Source: Eretmocerus hayati (taxonomy: Eukaryota; Arthropoda; Insecta; Hymenoptera; Aphelinidae). From it: a DNA stretch of 64,000 nt. The DNA is taken from assembly GCA_029851415.1 (NCBI GenBank), contig CM056741.1:178481021-178545020 (forward strand), written 5' to 3'. The notes beneath the pieces were generated by a model. It had not been told where the DNA came from and did not search any database. It worked only from the letters and a program-made list of their open reading frames with translations. Both the position numbers and the translations under genes were made by a program. Of this stretch, positions 12,243-24,317 are shown one piece after another (within the stretch, counting starts at the first letter, position 1; each line of letters opens with the position of its first letter).

Positions 12243-13990
12243 CTATATTTATCTGTTTCCATTCGAATCGCTTGCATTTCCACGCTTCCATTGCACACAG
12301 TGTTCGGTGTATATCTTCCGGCTCAACTCATACGCGTCGCATCCGTCTTGAGTTCGAATGTGCAATAAAAAAATCGTAAATCGTACGCTCGAACCTTTCC
12401 GTCACACACAAACATTCGCCATACGTCTCTTGATATAAAACATAAGAATCGATTCCCAAAGCTCGAGAAAAGAGAAGAAAAGAAAAGAAAAATACGCACA
12501 TGTGTGCGTGCAATACACCATGAAAATATCTGTACGCAGAGAAAAACGAGATGCAAGAGAAATGCACATACAAAGTCGTTGATCTTTGTCACGCATAGTA
12601 CAACAACAGGACAGGGGTTACGGTTCGTGTTTTCCATAAATATCCGCTATACCAACATGACGACGATAAAAAATCGGGAATTCACCCTATAGATATATTA
12701 CATACATATCGTCATATCCATAACCCCCATACGATATCACCTATACCTTCTGAAAGATATCTATTTTCCGTCGCTCATATATAACCATGCTCAAAAGTCC
12801 AGTTCACATGCGTTACTCTAGTATCGAAGCTTGTAGGTATGAAGTTTTAAACGAGGGTAGATTCACTTTTTTTCAATTCTTCGGGAACGAACAACCGAGC
12901 GACGTTGTCGTTGTCTATATATGTAGTGGCAATGGTTACGGCTTCCCGGTGCAAGTTTTTTCATTAAAAAGTAGCCAACCAACGTTCATATATACACGGA
13001 AAGCAGTAGAATAATCGAGTTAGGTCCTCTTCAATTTACGCCTTTTTAGCTTGACAAGCGTTTTTCACGATTTTAACCATGGACGCGCTCTCGCACGACT
13101 CATTGGTTTCTCCTCTAACCCCTTCAACTACGCGGTAATGAATTTTCTTTTTGCCTCGTTTATTTTCGAGAGTTGTAGGTGGCATACTGGTCAAGGAACA
13201 AACGAATTGGTGGTTAAAAGTTGGCCTATTCCCAAGTTGATTGAATTCTGTTTTACTCATTTTGATCATTCAATTTCAAGGGAAGAATATACTTGATTAT
13301 GATATTATATGAAAGTACCCATGTATATCTCATATCGATGATCAATTGGCTATTCAGATAGTTTCAGATACTAAAAATATGGAACATAACCTCAAAAAAG
13401 TCCTGAATACGTCAGAAATGGATACCTCAATTTTGGTTGACGCTTACTTTTTAGATACCTGATCAGGTGTTTGATATTTATTTCATACTTTCTTCTGAAG
13501 GATATAACAAAAATATCATGCATCCGCAAATTAACTTGTTAAACTTGGTAGTATTCCCAAAAATCAGTTCTATTTGCGTAGAATCTGATAGGTAAAAACC
13601 TATATTATATTTTGAGCATAATATGTTGCAAACTGCGAATCCACGCGGAAGACTAATTCAATGTAAATTTTTAGCAGAGATTGAATTCGAGACTCATTAA
13701 TCAATCCATCTCAAAAATAGACATAAATTGTGAATTGGGATACAAAGTCTTGGCAGAATGCCTCAATTGCTATATGAGAACAGGAGCAAAGGTGTAACAC
13801 TGTACGAGAGAGTATATATATACAGAGCCGATCAAGTTTTGCACTTGGCGTCGAACAGTTGGTTGTTGGTATATAGCCTGACCTCAACCTTGGCTGTATA
13901 CTTGCTCAAGGAATGCATTATAGTCTTGACGTTGCCGAGTTAGTGAACCCGTCGTCGCCACTTCGGCGAAGCCACAACAGCAGCATGCAG
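12240..13990. other. No gene seen
   Basis: AT-rich. Overlapping short frames near 12320-12640 reflect an A/G-rich strand. Nothing recognised. Confidence 0.5.
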
Positions 13991-14030
13991 CCAACCAACC
14001 AACCAACCAGTCAGCCAGCCAGCCAGCCAG
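13991..14030 (+). repeat. (CCAA)n/(CCAG)n microsatellite
   Basis: Four CCAA units run into four CCAG units, with one interrupting GTCAG. Confidence 0.85.
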
Positions 14031-14635
14031 ACTGCATTCTAAACGCTCACTTTTACGTCTCGTGAGCTATACCCATCAGACTGGCTTCTTGATGCTTTGC
14101 TTGAGTTTTGCCATCGATAGCCAACGTGAATTTCTTTCAAATTAATTGCCTTCCTAGACAATACATACGTTCACGGTTATAGACGTTAAATCTCTCACTA
14201 CGTCAATGACAATTCAATCCGATGTCTTGAAATAACTGTTATGTGATTGTTCAGAATAATCGATCCTTTTTTTTTTCACAATTTGGAATTGTTTGAGTCA
14301 ATAAGGTCGACGTAGAACTTTACATAACATATTTGAGAGCAAAAATTTGTTAATTCGAAGCTTGCACGTATAAGTGGTAGCAATGTATGTAAAGTTGATG
14401 TGTGCGAAATTGATTATTATCGAATCATGTAAATAAATGCCAGAAAAATGGTTCGCAGTCGATTTATCGGTTGCACTGGATCTAATATCCATATTGTTTG
14501 GAAGTAGAATGATCTAAGTCTTTATCGGGGGTATAGCTGTATATTCAGCTGACAAACTAATTCATGTCTATGTAAATTTGTGGAGGTTTTGGCCATCACC
14601 ATCCTCAGTTATTGAAGGAGCTATCAAAACAACGA

Positions 14636-14835
14636 AATATACTTTTTGACACACTGCGCGAGAAAGTAACTTTTCCGCACTGATTTTCCACTTTCTCTCG
14701 CAGTTTGACAAAAAAAAAGTATTCGATACACGGGTGTAAAACTTATTTTTTCACCCTTGTATCGAAATGAACCATTTTCATCATATTCTACACTCGGGCG
14801 GGTGGTTTCCGCCCTTGTATCGAAATGCACTATTT
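14636..14835. repeat. Foldback family, copy A (partial)
   Basis: GACACACTGCGCGAGAAAGT pairs with ACTTTCTCTCGCAGT about 35 bases later. GATACACGGGTGTAAAAC then pairs with the following CACCCTTGTATC. CCCTTGTATCGAAATG occurs twice (about 14754 and 14813). The same blocks appear in the elements at 62567-63082 and 48640-49241. Confidence 0.6.
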
Positions 14836-14924
14836 CAGACTACAATGAAACTGTTTTTTTTTTTTTTTCTTGAAAACGCAAAAACTTTTCAAGGTTACCC
14901 AAAATCTTTGAGTAATCCCTGCTC

Positions 14925-15072
14925 TTAACGCGTTCGCTGCAACGGGTCCCACCGGTAGGACCCGCTCGTTTATTTCTGTGTGCAGTGATGATCGAAATCC
15001 CAATAAATGGGCCTAATCGGTGGGACCCGTTGCGTCCTACCACCGCACCGATGCAGGGAAGGAACCGCGATT
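14925..15072 (+). repeat. Dispersed repeat G, copy 3 (fullest copy)
   Basis: TTAACGCGTTCGCTGCAACG leads into GGGTCCCACCGGTAGGACCC. A second GGTGGGACCCGTTGCG follows, and the copy ends GCAGGGAAGGAACCGCGAT. The two GC-rich palindromic blocks about 60 bases apart are the family signature. Confidence 0.6.
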
Positions 15073-18000
15073 TTTGGCGTCTCAGCAGAGTTGTCAAAAG
15101 CTTTTTATCTAAAACAGAAGTCTTCGTGTGCATTTAGATAATTTAGACATGAATCATATAATCATTGAGGACAATATTCAGAATGTTTATGTCATATCTG
15201 AAAATTTGAAATTGAATTACATTCATTCTCGCTCAGAGCTATCCTAAACGTTACAACATCATTTCATACATCAACAAATATTCTGGTTCGATAAATTGGG
15301 TACAACCGTATGGTAATCATAAATCGATAGCGTGAATTTTCCAGTCAGCCTCACAGGTTTGAATAATCCTCTAAATACCGCATGCGATATTGGATGACTC
15401 AACTTTTCACAAAAATATCTAGAACTATCGGCTTAGTCATATCTCGGCTTTCTCATAGAATGTAATCCATTTACATTGCAGCTGGCTCTCTATTGCTCGT
15501 CACATGTATTCAGAAAAGTGACTGTAAAAGGGATAGAAGAATAGACAGAGGAGGAAGTAAAAGATAGAAGAGCATCGGATCTACTGTATGCATCGAGCTA
15601 TGTACAGTGAGCCCAGTAAAAAGAGTAAAAGAAAAAGCTGTTCAAGGGCCGTTTTTTACCTCTCATTGTTCATTACTCCATACTGTATAAGAGTCTGACG
15701 TATCTGGAAATGTGCATATCTTTACTTATCCTTACTAGTGCATCACACGTCATCCGGTTGTATTATGACGATGCTTGAACTACATATGAGAAATAACTCG
15801 TCATCTCTATATAATATATACGTGCGCATTTGTGTGCGTATATAACCACTAAATATATAACGCATACAGTTCAACGGCCCTTAGTCTGCTCTTCACCCTC
15901 ATTTTATATTTTTTTTTTCATATACGCTATGTGAGTAACAGAGCTATACCAATCCGGTATGACCGCGTGACCTGTTTTACCCATTTTGGTCTTCTCACCA
16001 AAAGGCTGCAGTGTCACTATTCAAATCCGTTTGGCATGCGTTTAAAATGATGCTTACCAAGGGTTAATGTAGAGAAAGCTGTTTTAGATACGAAGTTTGT
16101 TTTTGAGGATAATTTGAAAAAAAACCCGATGCGGAATTCAAGGTCGGAATTTGGTTGACGAAGAATTCGAGGCAATATTTATGCACAAACAAAGCCGTCA
16201 TATCGAACATGAGAATTAATGGCGAATTGGCCTCACATTTATTTAAACACCCAGACATTTTTACCGATGTATCGTCATCGTTGTCTCCAGCTAAAATCGA
16301 GTCTATCGGCAGAATACAGTCGAAAATAAAATCGAAAAATAGAAGGGAGGGGGGAGGAACAATGGAACCGAAAAAGTAGGAAAAATGTTGGCGATAATAA
16401 CCGTTACGAAGACAAAGCTAATTTCATCAGAAAAATTAATTGATTGAACTGGAAGAAGTTGAAATTACTTGATTTTGCAAGATAGATAACAGGGGAACCA
16501 TAGTTATGTGGGAGTGATCTAAATAAATTCTTATTTTTCTTATTACTCAATCAATGGAAATACTCTATAATGCAAAAAGTTGTAGCTTCATTCCACCAAC
16601 ATCGTCGTGATTGCAGTATATTTGGTGACTCCACAGGTCGTCATCACTTGCAACTCTAAATCACTTGTACGATTCAATTTTGAATAATATCAGCTATTCC
16701 TAGAAAAAAACGTTTATTGCTCACGAATGCACATTATTTAAAATGTCAGTATCCCATCGGTTCAATTTCAGACCACTATCGCCATCTTTTCAATTCCTCG
16801 AAGTTTCGCCTTAAAGATTAAATTCAAAAATCCCTGAAGTCTCTATTTACTCATATATACTTCCCAGAAGGAACGGCTTCAAACGATTTTCTCGCCTCGG
16901 TCCATTCATCTTCATACTTTTCGCTATACCACCTTAACTTTCAACTTCGCTAAGAGTATAGAATCTCCTTCATCGTACTACTTTATTGTAAGAGACTTTT
17001 TACGCGCGGACGCATGAATATGCACACGCTCGGTCGTCAAAGAAGGCTCTCTTGCGGTGCCTTATTTTGTGGACCTGAATCTCGAAAAATGCACGTTGCA
17101 TCAGGGATAAAAATATGTATATAAGAGACTGAAACGAGGACGACGAACAACGATAGGAAGGCCGCAAGAGAAAGGATATACTCTCTCAGCTTCGAGTCTC
17201 AAGACAAAATGCGAGGAAGCTTGCTATCTTATTTTTCCCTTTTTACTACTTTATCCCTTGTCCTTCGCGAACTCGCCTTTACAGATATACATAACCACAA
17301 AGTACACTTTTTTTTTTTGTAAAAATCTTGAGAAGATCTTAGTCGTTCTTTTTCCGCCTGATGATTTCAAGCTCGATTCAACTGAGCTTTTTTTGGAAAA
17401 CTGGTGCAATATTGTGCATATATTTTTTTTTTTTTTTTTTTAGAAGAACTGAAGATCAATAAGATTCATTACTGGAAATTGAAATTGGATGAATAATAGA
17501 GATTTGAAAGAAGAAAAATCGAATTTTGCAATCGCGATGAAGCTTGAATATTCATGCAATCAGCTACCACCTGGCGCATTTCATTGATTATACTAGTAGC
17601 CAAGCGTGACAAAAAGTTCCGATTCTCGAATTGTTCGTCGTGACCAGCCGCTTTTCAACGAACTATGGAAAATATGATTGGTGAGTTTGACACACTTTCA
17701 CGATATTGGGATTGTTCTAGATTCCCCATCGAGAGGTAACTGTTACAGAAAATTAGAATGATGTTTTCATCTGTATCGTGGAAGAATAAGAGTATGCCAA
17801 GACTAAGCTATATCTTAGCTCAGTAGGCAGAATCCTCTACGAACACCAAGAATAGTTCTCGATTCAATTCCTAACTCCATCTAGGTTCAAAATTTCAATA
17901 AATGCTACGGTAGGTCTGAAAAGTGGGAAAGTTGATGATTCGAGAGAGAAAAATTACTGTCGGGTATGATTTCAGATATCCCCGGGATCATCTTCCGGCA

Positions 18001-18724
18001 AGAATCAAGGTCTTTCGTAAACTCAATTTATTATGAATAATAGATAAAAATTGCTTCTATCGAGGTTTTTCGTCTCTTTCATGGTTTTTACGTGAGTCGA
18101 AAAGGGCGAGTCTCATCCAAAATATATAGAATAGTTTTTTGAAGATTTTGAAAAATTCACAAGATAATATGTTCACACTTATTCAGAAATAAGAAACAGC
18201 CGCTGTGAGATTTTGATAGAAGAAAAATTCCACTAGAGCATCGTAAATCCTTGCACTGTTCCCTGAAGTCTTTCCAATTACGCAAAGTGGATCCAATTTT
18301 GTTTTATATTGTAAGCATACCACTCGATACATTCTCAGAAAATCTAAAAAAAACTATTCCACCCATTTTTCAATAAAACTCATTCACTGACTCATCACGG
18401 GGAAACGACGAAAATACAAAAAAAACGCAAAAGGGGCAATTCTTTACCTATCATTCATAAAGGAAAAATCAAAAAAATGATTTCATTTTGGAATCCACCG
18501 ACGAAAGATTCTGATTTTTTAAAAAATATGGTCCTGGAGGTACTTACAATCATACCCCACAGGAATTTGTTTTTCCTCTGAGTCTTCAAATTCCCTGCCT
18601 TTCAGGCTTTTCGTGATGCATTACCTCCGAAAAAATCGTGATGAATATTTCTAAACCTGTACCAACCTCAAAAATTCAACTCTTCGACCAATTCACTTAC
18701 CTACAATGCACTCAACCAATTTTT
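15073..18724. other. No gene seen
   Basis: AT-rich with T runs at 15908 and 17424. AAGGGTTAA at 16059-16067 could be the right end of a piggyBac-like element whose left end is not visible. Confidence 0.45.
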
Positions 18725-18778
18725 ATTGCAGAATTGCTTGCAGAGGTTACAACCTAACCTCTGCAAGCATCTCTGCAA
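18725..18778. other. Strong short hairpin
   Basis: TGCTTGCAGAGGTTA (18735-18749), five loop bases and TAACCTCTGCAAGCA (18755-18769) pair perfectly. ATTGCAGA and TCTGCAAT extend the stem across a small internal bulge. Nothing nearby suggests a gene. The loop is too short for a typical animal microRNA precursor. Confidence 0.7.
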
Positions 18779-19062
18779 TCGCATCACGATTTTCATCAAA
18801 ACTGTCTCTCAACAAAAATTTCAATTTCTTCATTGCTTCTCATAGCCGTAAACCATCTTTCGTTCACACTCATCGAGATCCATAACCTTGCACATCACCA
18901 AGATTACACTTCCATCGTTTCGTCTCTCAATCACTCAAAGAAAAATACCATCACGCAATAAAAAATCTATCATCCTCACTCTTTCACTTTCTTCCATCCC
19001 TTACTCTCATCTCCGCGTCTCTATTTAGAAAATGCGCTTCCAATCGCATATTTCCGATGAGG

Positions 19063-19065
<3 letters not shown>

Positions 19066-19096
<31 letters not shown>
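19066..19096. repeat. (TA)n microsatellite
   Basis: A TA run of about 31 bases. Confidence 0.9.
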
Positions 19097-19100
<4 letters not shown>

Positions 19101-20689
19101 ACATGAGAATCGAGGGGTCATATAATACTCGTAATCGCGGTGGCAGCTGGTGCAATTCTCACCCTCATCTCCTCTCTCTCTCTCTTTCTTTCTCTCACGA
19201 GAGTTTCAGCATCACAATCAAATTCCTTCTTCAAGCTCCAGTCACGTACAAGTCGTCGTTCTCCTTCTACATTACACCTTCACAATCTCTCGAGTAGAAA
19301 CGAATTTCGCTAAGCAGTACTAGCAAGATCTCATCTCACCATCATCCAAAAGCTTAATACAAAGATAGGCGAGCAAATCTCAGTGTTGGATTCAACAGGT
19401 TGGCTTGGTATAGCGATTGTCGGCCCTTTCTTCTTATTCTCTATATACTCTTACCTATACATACCATTTACCATTATACCACTAACACAACCATAGACTT
19501 CTATTATACTCTCTCTCTCTTCCTGTTTTTTTTTTTTTTTACTTCCTTTCCTCACCACTCGTACTCGTTCCAATTAGCAGAATAAGAGAGGAAACCCACG
19601 TGACTTATATTTGCTGACGCTCCTCGATATCGCCAGTTTCTATATGCCTGTGTGTTTGAAAATGTGTGTGTGTGTGGGGGTGGAAGATGTAAAATGTAAA
19701 AGTGTGAGTGAGTCTGACCCATCCGACAGATCCTTAATTAACCAAAGCGCAAAAAATTTTATAGAAGAAGGAGAGTCGCGGGACACGCGAGCCGGGCACT
19801 CGTCTTCGTTAATATTTATACGCGATAATGTAAGAGGTAGATGGGGGGAAAAAGAAGAAGTTAATAGGCGCCTCGTTAGGTACATCCGGGCGTGTTAGCC
19901 ACATCTACGTAGGTGTTGAACGTTATTTGTGGTAGTTGTGGCGTGATCTCGATTTTGACGTTTCATGCGTGTAATATGAAAATAGGTTTTTTAATAAGTG
20001 TTTTTGAACTGAATTTTGTAAACTTAGGGCTCGTACGAGCATTAACTGATGCCACAATTTCATTCCCTCCGTGTAAAAATAGTGGAAAGTTACTAAACTT
20101 TAGTGTAAACATACTAAAGTCATCAAATGGAGGGCTGAAACTTGGCTGACCTTCTTGAGAATTGGACGGGTCCTCGTCACTAAAGTTTCGAAAAGCATAT
20201 TTCTAATGAATCAGTCACAGACAAATTTGGCTGCGGATCGACATGAGACTGATTAGCACAAATTCAGTTCCAATTCTTATCCGAGTGAATGGATACGCTT
20301 TTACTTTCTCTAAAGAGAAAGCTTTGTTTTCGACACAGCGAATTTTTGATCAATTTTTCCATTCAACTCAATATTTTCTTCAACATAATTCATCTTATCA
20401 CAAAAGTGCTTTAACCATCTTATTCCTCTCGCCAAAATCTAACGATTGTAAGTAACACTTTTCTCCTTATAATCCTCAAAAACCCCCCAGTGACTCATCT
20501 CTCCGGCCCTTTGTCTGTGTCTGAGTGTGAGTGTGTGTATGTGTGTTGTTTTTTTTTTTTTTGCGCCACGCTTTCTCTTCTACACTTCACTTTATCGATT
20601 TTTGCTTTTCTACAAGTTGTAGAGAATCACTCAGAGATGAGACCAGTGATTTGTCTAGTCTCCTCTCCAAATCGAATCTGATTTAAACG
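19097..20689. other. No gene seen
   Basis: CT-rich around 19160-19200 and 19505-19540, then a GTGT patch at 19660 and a T12 run at 20550. No coding signal. Confidence 0.5.
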
Positions 20690-21500
20690 TTTTTTGAGGT
20701 AAAATCGCTGAAATTGTGTACTTTCATACTAAAATATCTCTTTCTAACTTCACCTTACCCCAATTTTGATTACCTAGGCTATGATTTTTTTGGCTCAATC
20801 TATCTTTTGGTTAATACCGAAATTCCATTCAAACTCCATCAACGTAAATTTTTATAAAAAAACCAAAATTTCCAACAAAAACAGCAATTTGAGCATGTTT
20901 AGACCTATTCTATCGAAATTCTGTTTTAACCAAATTACACGTTTTGCTAAAAAAACCTCACTTTAGGTAGCCCAAATCCCGATAACTATTTTCCTCAAAA
21001 AAATAACTCAAAATATACAAAAATATTTTTTTCAATATTCATACTTTCCTCATATCTCTCCTCTAAACTACTTTATTCAAATTTTACTCAACTAAGTTTA
21101 TACTTTTTCATCGTTCTAAATCGATGAGTTGATACCGAATTGTTCAAAATCCTTTTAAATACATTCAAAATCCAATTTATTCCCGAAAAATCCAAATTTT
21201 TTTTTAAAAACTCCATTTTTATGATCTTCTCACCAACTATATCAAAATTTTCCCTCAACCAGACTACATACCTTCCATGAAAAACCCCAGTTTAGGTCAT
21301 CTTAATTCCCCTAAAAGTGAATCTCGTAATAATAACCCAAAATATTAGAAGAAAATTGCAGCTAAAATTCATTTTATCCTCATATCTCCCTCTACAACTA
21401 ATCTATCCACCTTTTAATGGACTAGAGAGATACTTTTCCCTCATTCTACATCGATTGGTTGGATCCAATCATTGGATTGTGAGTGTGATATGAAATGCAA
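20690..21500 (+). repeat. Old, diverged tandem array, period about 315 bp
   Basis: About two and a half units. Matching landmarks recur: TTTCATACT..AAATATCTCT (20721), TTCATACTTTCCTCATATCTC (about 21038) and TTATCCTCATATCTCCCTCTA (about 21375). CCTCACTTTAGGTAGCCCAAATCCC (20957) recurs as CCCAGTTTAGGTCATCTTAATTCCC (about 21285). Units are heavily diverged. No coding potential is seen. Confidence 0.55.
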
Positions 21501-22561
21501 TTAAATTAGATTAAAAAATATAACTATTTTGTAGGAATCCCAATCATCATTTTGGAATTTGATCAGTTTTGCAAATTTCTCATTAGTTTCAGTGAACCTC
21601 TTAAACTATTTCGCTAAGAGAAAGCATTCTGCTAATCTCATTTAGCAGCGTATTTAACTCTGCGTTACGACCATCAATCCGCACAAGTGCAGATGGGAGT
21701 CGGCGCTGAATCAGTCTCATGATAGATCCGCAGCCAAAGGATTCCGGCAGGTGATGTTCTCTGAATTTTTGATAGGCAACTCTAGCTTTCAGGGGTGTCC
21801 ACTGATTCATCAGTGATCCAACGGGGCCCTCGGAGCATTGAAATATCAGTGAATCATCTCACTGATTCATCGGCGATGATCACTGATAGTTTAATGACGA
21901 TAATCCGTTTAAACTCCAAGATCACTCAAATTTCAGTGAGCGTCAGAGATGACTTCAGTGTATATGCACTGTAATTTCAGTGTACATACAGTGAAATATG
22001 ATCTCGAAGGGAAAGGAAAGACTGCAATCGATGACTTTCCTTAACTTTGATTGATTTTTAACGTTTTCGTTATCGGATACTCGAATAATTCTGAAGTCAA
22101 TGAATTCTTACACACCTTCATCGCTACACGTCATCGTTAAGAAACAATATAGTGCCTTTTGGCCGTTTTTAAAAAACCAATCTCATCTATATTATCAATC
22201 AGATAAATTGTGCCAGTGCTCACACAGATATTCTTTCGTTTGAATGCAGGAATCGTTTGACCAAATCAACATAATCTTAATGGAATTTTGTGATTCATTT
22301 GGCATGAACGACTTCACCAGTCCCATAAACCGCTACATTTTACATAGAGAAATTACGACCATTGCAAGAATTCACTTTGTCCAATGTGCCCGATTCCCAT
22401 CCAACAAACTTATACCCCGACGAAGCACACAAACAACTCATCACAAATATCACTTTTAAACCATCCATCCCTCACACATCCTCGTATCACCCACACGAAT
22501 GCGTCGTATGTATAGCTCGCATAAAGTGTTTCTCTTCGATGCAAAGGTATATGTATATCAA
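21501..22561. other. Region with repeated CACTGA/TCAGTG motifs, no gene
   Basis: CACTGATTCAT and TTTCAGTG-type motifs recur many times in both orientations between about 21795 and 21995. Otherwise unremarkable AT-rich sequence. Confidence 0.5.
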
Positions 22562-22563
22562 TA

Positions 22564-23499
22564 GATCCGCGGAAACTTGCTTGGAAGAGACCGAAAAATA
22601 GACGAAAGTCAAAAGTGAACCTCTAGGCCCGTAAGGTGTTTTTTTTTTACTCCTGAACTCATCGAGACTCAGGATCAAAACTCAAACATATAGAAAGTTA
22701 AAAAAAATTTTTACGTGTTAAATCCTACAAGAGCTCGGCTCGAAATCGCAAATTGGCCACGGAATTGACTGCCATGGAATTGACATTTCGTGTTTGATCA
22801 GTGAATACGGATCGGAGAGTTATCGGATCGCTTTTTCCGCCCAGATAAGTCTTTGGTATACAAAATACTTACGAAAAGTCGAGAGAGATGCTGGATTGTC
22901 GATCTTTTAGACGTGTTGGTGGATGGCCACGGAATTGACACTCTTATTTACCCCGGCGTTTTTTCGAAGAAGAGCACGCCGCCACTTCTCGAAATGGAAG
23001 CGATGGATATTTATATCGCAGCTGTTTAATTGTTTGAAGCAAGAGGATCAAAATGTGCCCATGAGCGAACACTTCCAAGTCGATAGATGCTCACACGCAA
23101 CATATATTGTCAAAACAGTGATTTAGGCGCAAATTCGGATACACAATGTACACGCAGTGTTAGACGGGTGAACGACCTAGTTGCGACTTCTAAACTATGG
23201 AAACATGTTCAAAATATATCCAAATTTGATGTCTTTTTGTTAAGATAGTCGTTTAGCAGCCGTATATCTTCAGAGCGTGCCCTTGAATGCCAAATTTAGG
23301 GGTGCGGACAGGCCACGGAATTGACATTTCGACACCTAATTCGCATTTTTCGACCCTTAAACCTCAACTTTGGTCTAATCTGATTTCTTGCTAAGAAAAA
23401 TCCCAAAAAATACACAAGAAACGTGTTTCACACAATCGATTGAGAACGCGTAGACGCGACAACAGGCCGGTACACATTGCGAGCAAGTTTCCGCGGATC
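22564..23499. mobile_element. 936-bp element with perfect 18-bp inverted ends
   Basis: GATCCGCGGAAACTTGCT at 22564-22581 is matched exactly by its complement at 23482-23499. TA lies directly outside both ends (22562-22563, 23500-23501), as in Tc1/mariner-type insertions. GGCCACGGAATTGAC occurs three times inside (22755, 22925, 23312), plus a shortened copy at 22772. The interior shares GGAATTGACATTT and a RYGTTTCACA block with the repeats at 1761 and 45163. No transposase is visible. Confidence 0.8.
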
Positions 23500-23501
23500 T
23501 A

Positions 23502-24231
23502 CTCATATACAGACTTCCAGATGTGATCCATCCTCACTCGAGCTAAAGCATCTGCCTTACAAAAAAAAAAAAAAACGTTTCATACGCTCTAGTTTTTATT
23601 GATAAGATGAGATTATTGATGCTCAGACATTCAATGAGTCTACCATGTGTCACATTTTAAGAATCAAGAATATATTCTTGCTCATCAACAACAATAATTC
23701 TATATCCTATTCACCTCAGAAGATTCAAAAACTTGCGTTAATTTCAAATATTTGAAACTATTCCATTCAGAACATCATCAAAAGCGTGAATATATCACCT
23801 TCAATGTCAAATTTCACGAGGATACATCAAATCAGATTTAAAACTGAATATCGATCAGTGAAAGCACGAGTGGGCGAGGTGGCTGTCCTATCTAGATGAA
23901 ACCGAAAAAAGAGATCGCAAACGTTCACGTCGTGGTTTGTACGACTGCAGATTTTTTTTTCCTTTTCCTTTCTCCATACTTTTGGCTCACAGCTCGTCAA
24001 TTATTCATCGTGCAGCTAACGTTTTAGCTTCTGTATACTGGTGGATGCTATACATATATTATATGTATATTATATGTATGTCGAGGGGCTGAAATGCGAT
24101 TCTGAAATTCGTATTTCCTGATGCTTAGGGTTGTGGTGAGTCAACGAATATAGACTCTTGCATTTTGCTCTATGATGTACCTATGCATTCCAAAATCTTA
24201 CAAATCTCAAATCACCAACGATTCCAACACT
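23502..24231. other. No gene seen
   Basis: AT-rich; A15 run at about 23560 and TATATG repeats near 24055-24080. Confidence 0.5.
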
Positions 24232-24242
24232 CTGTGTGTGTA

Positions 24243-24282
<40 letters not shown>

Positions 24283-24317
24283 TGTGTGGGTGGGTGGGTG
24301 GGGTTGTGGGTGTGTGT
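24232..24317 (+). repeat. (TG)n/(TGGG)n microsatellite
   Basis: A TG run grades into TGGG units; alternating purine-pyrimidine sequence. Confidence 0.9.

Noticed and set aside
18745..18760. Telomeric repeat (AACCTAACCT)
   Set aside because: Only two units, and part of a hairpin.
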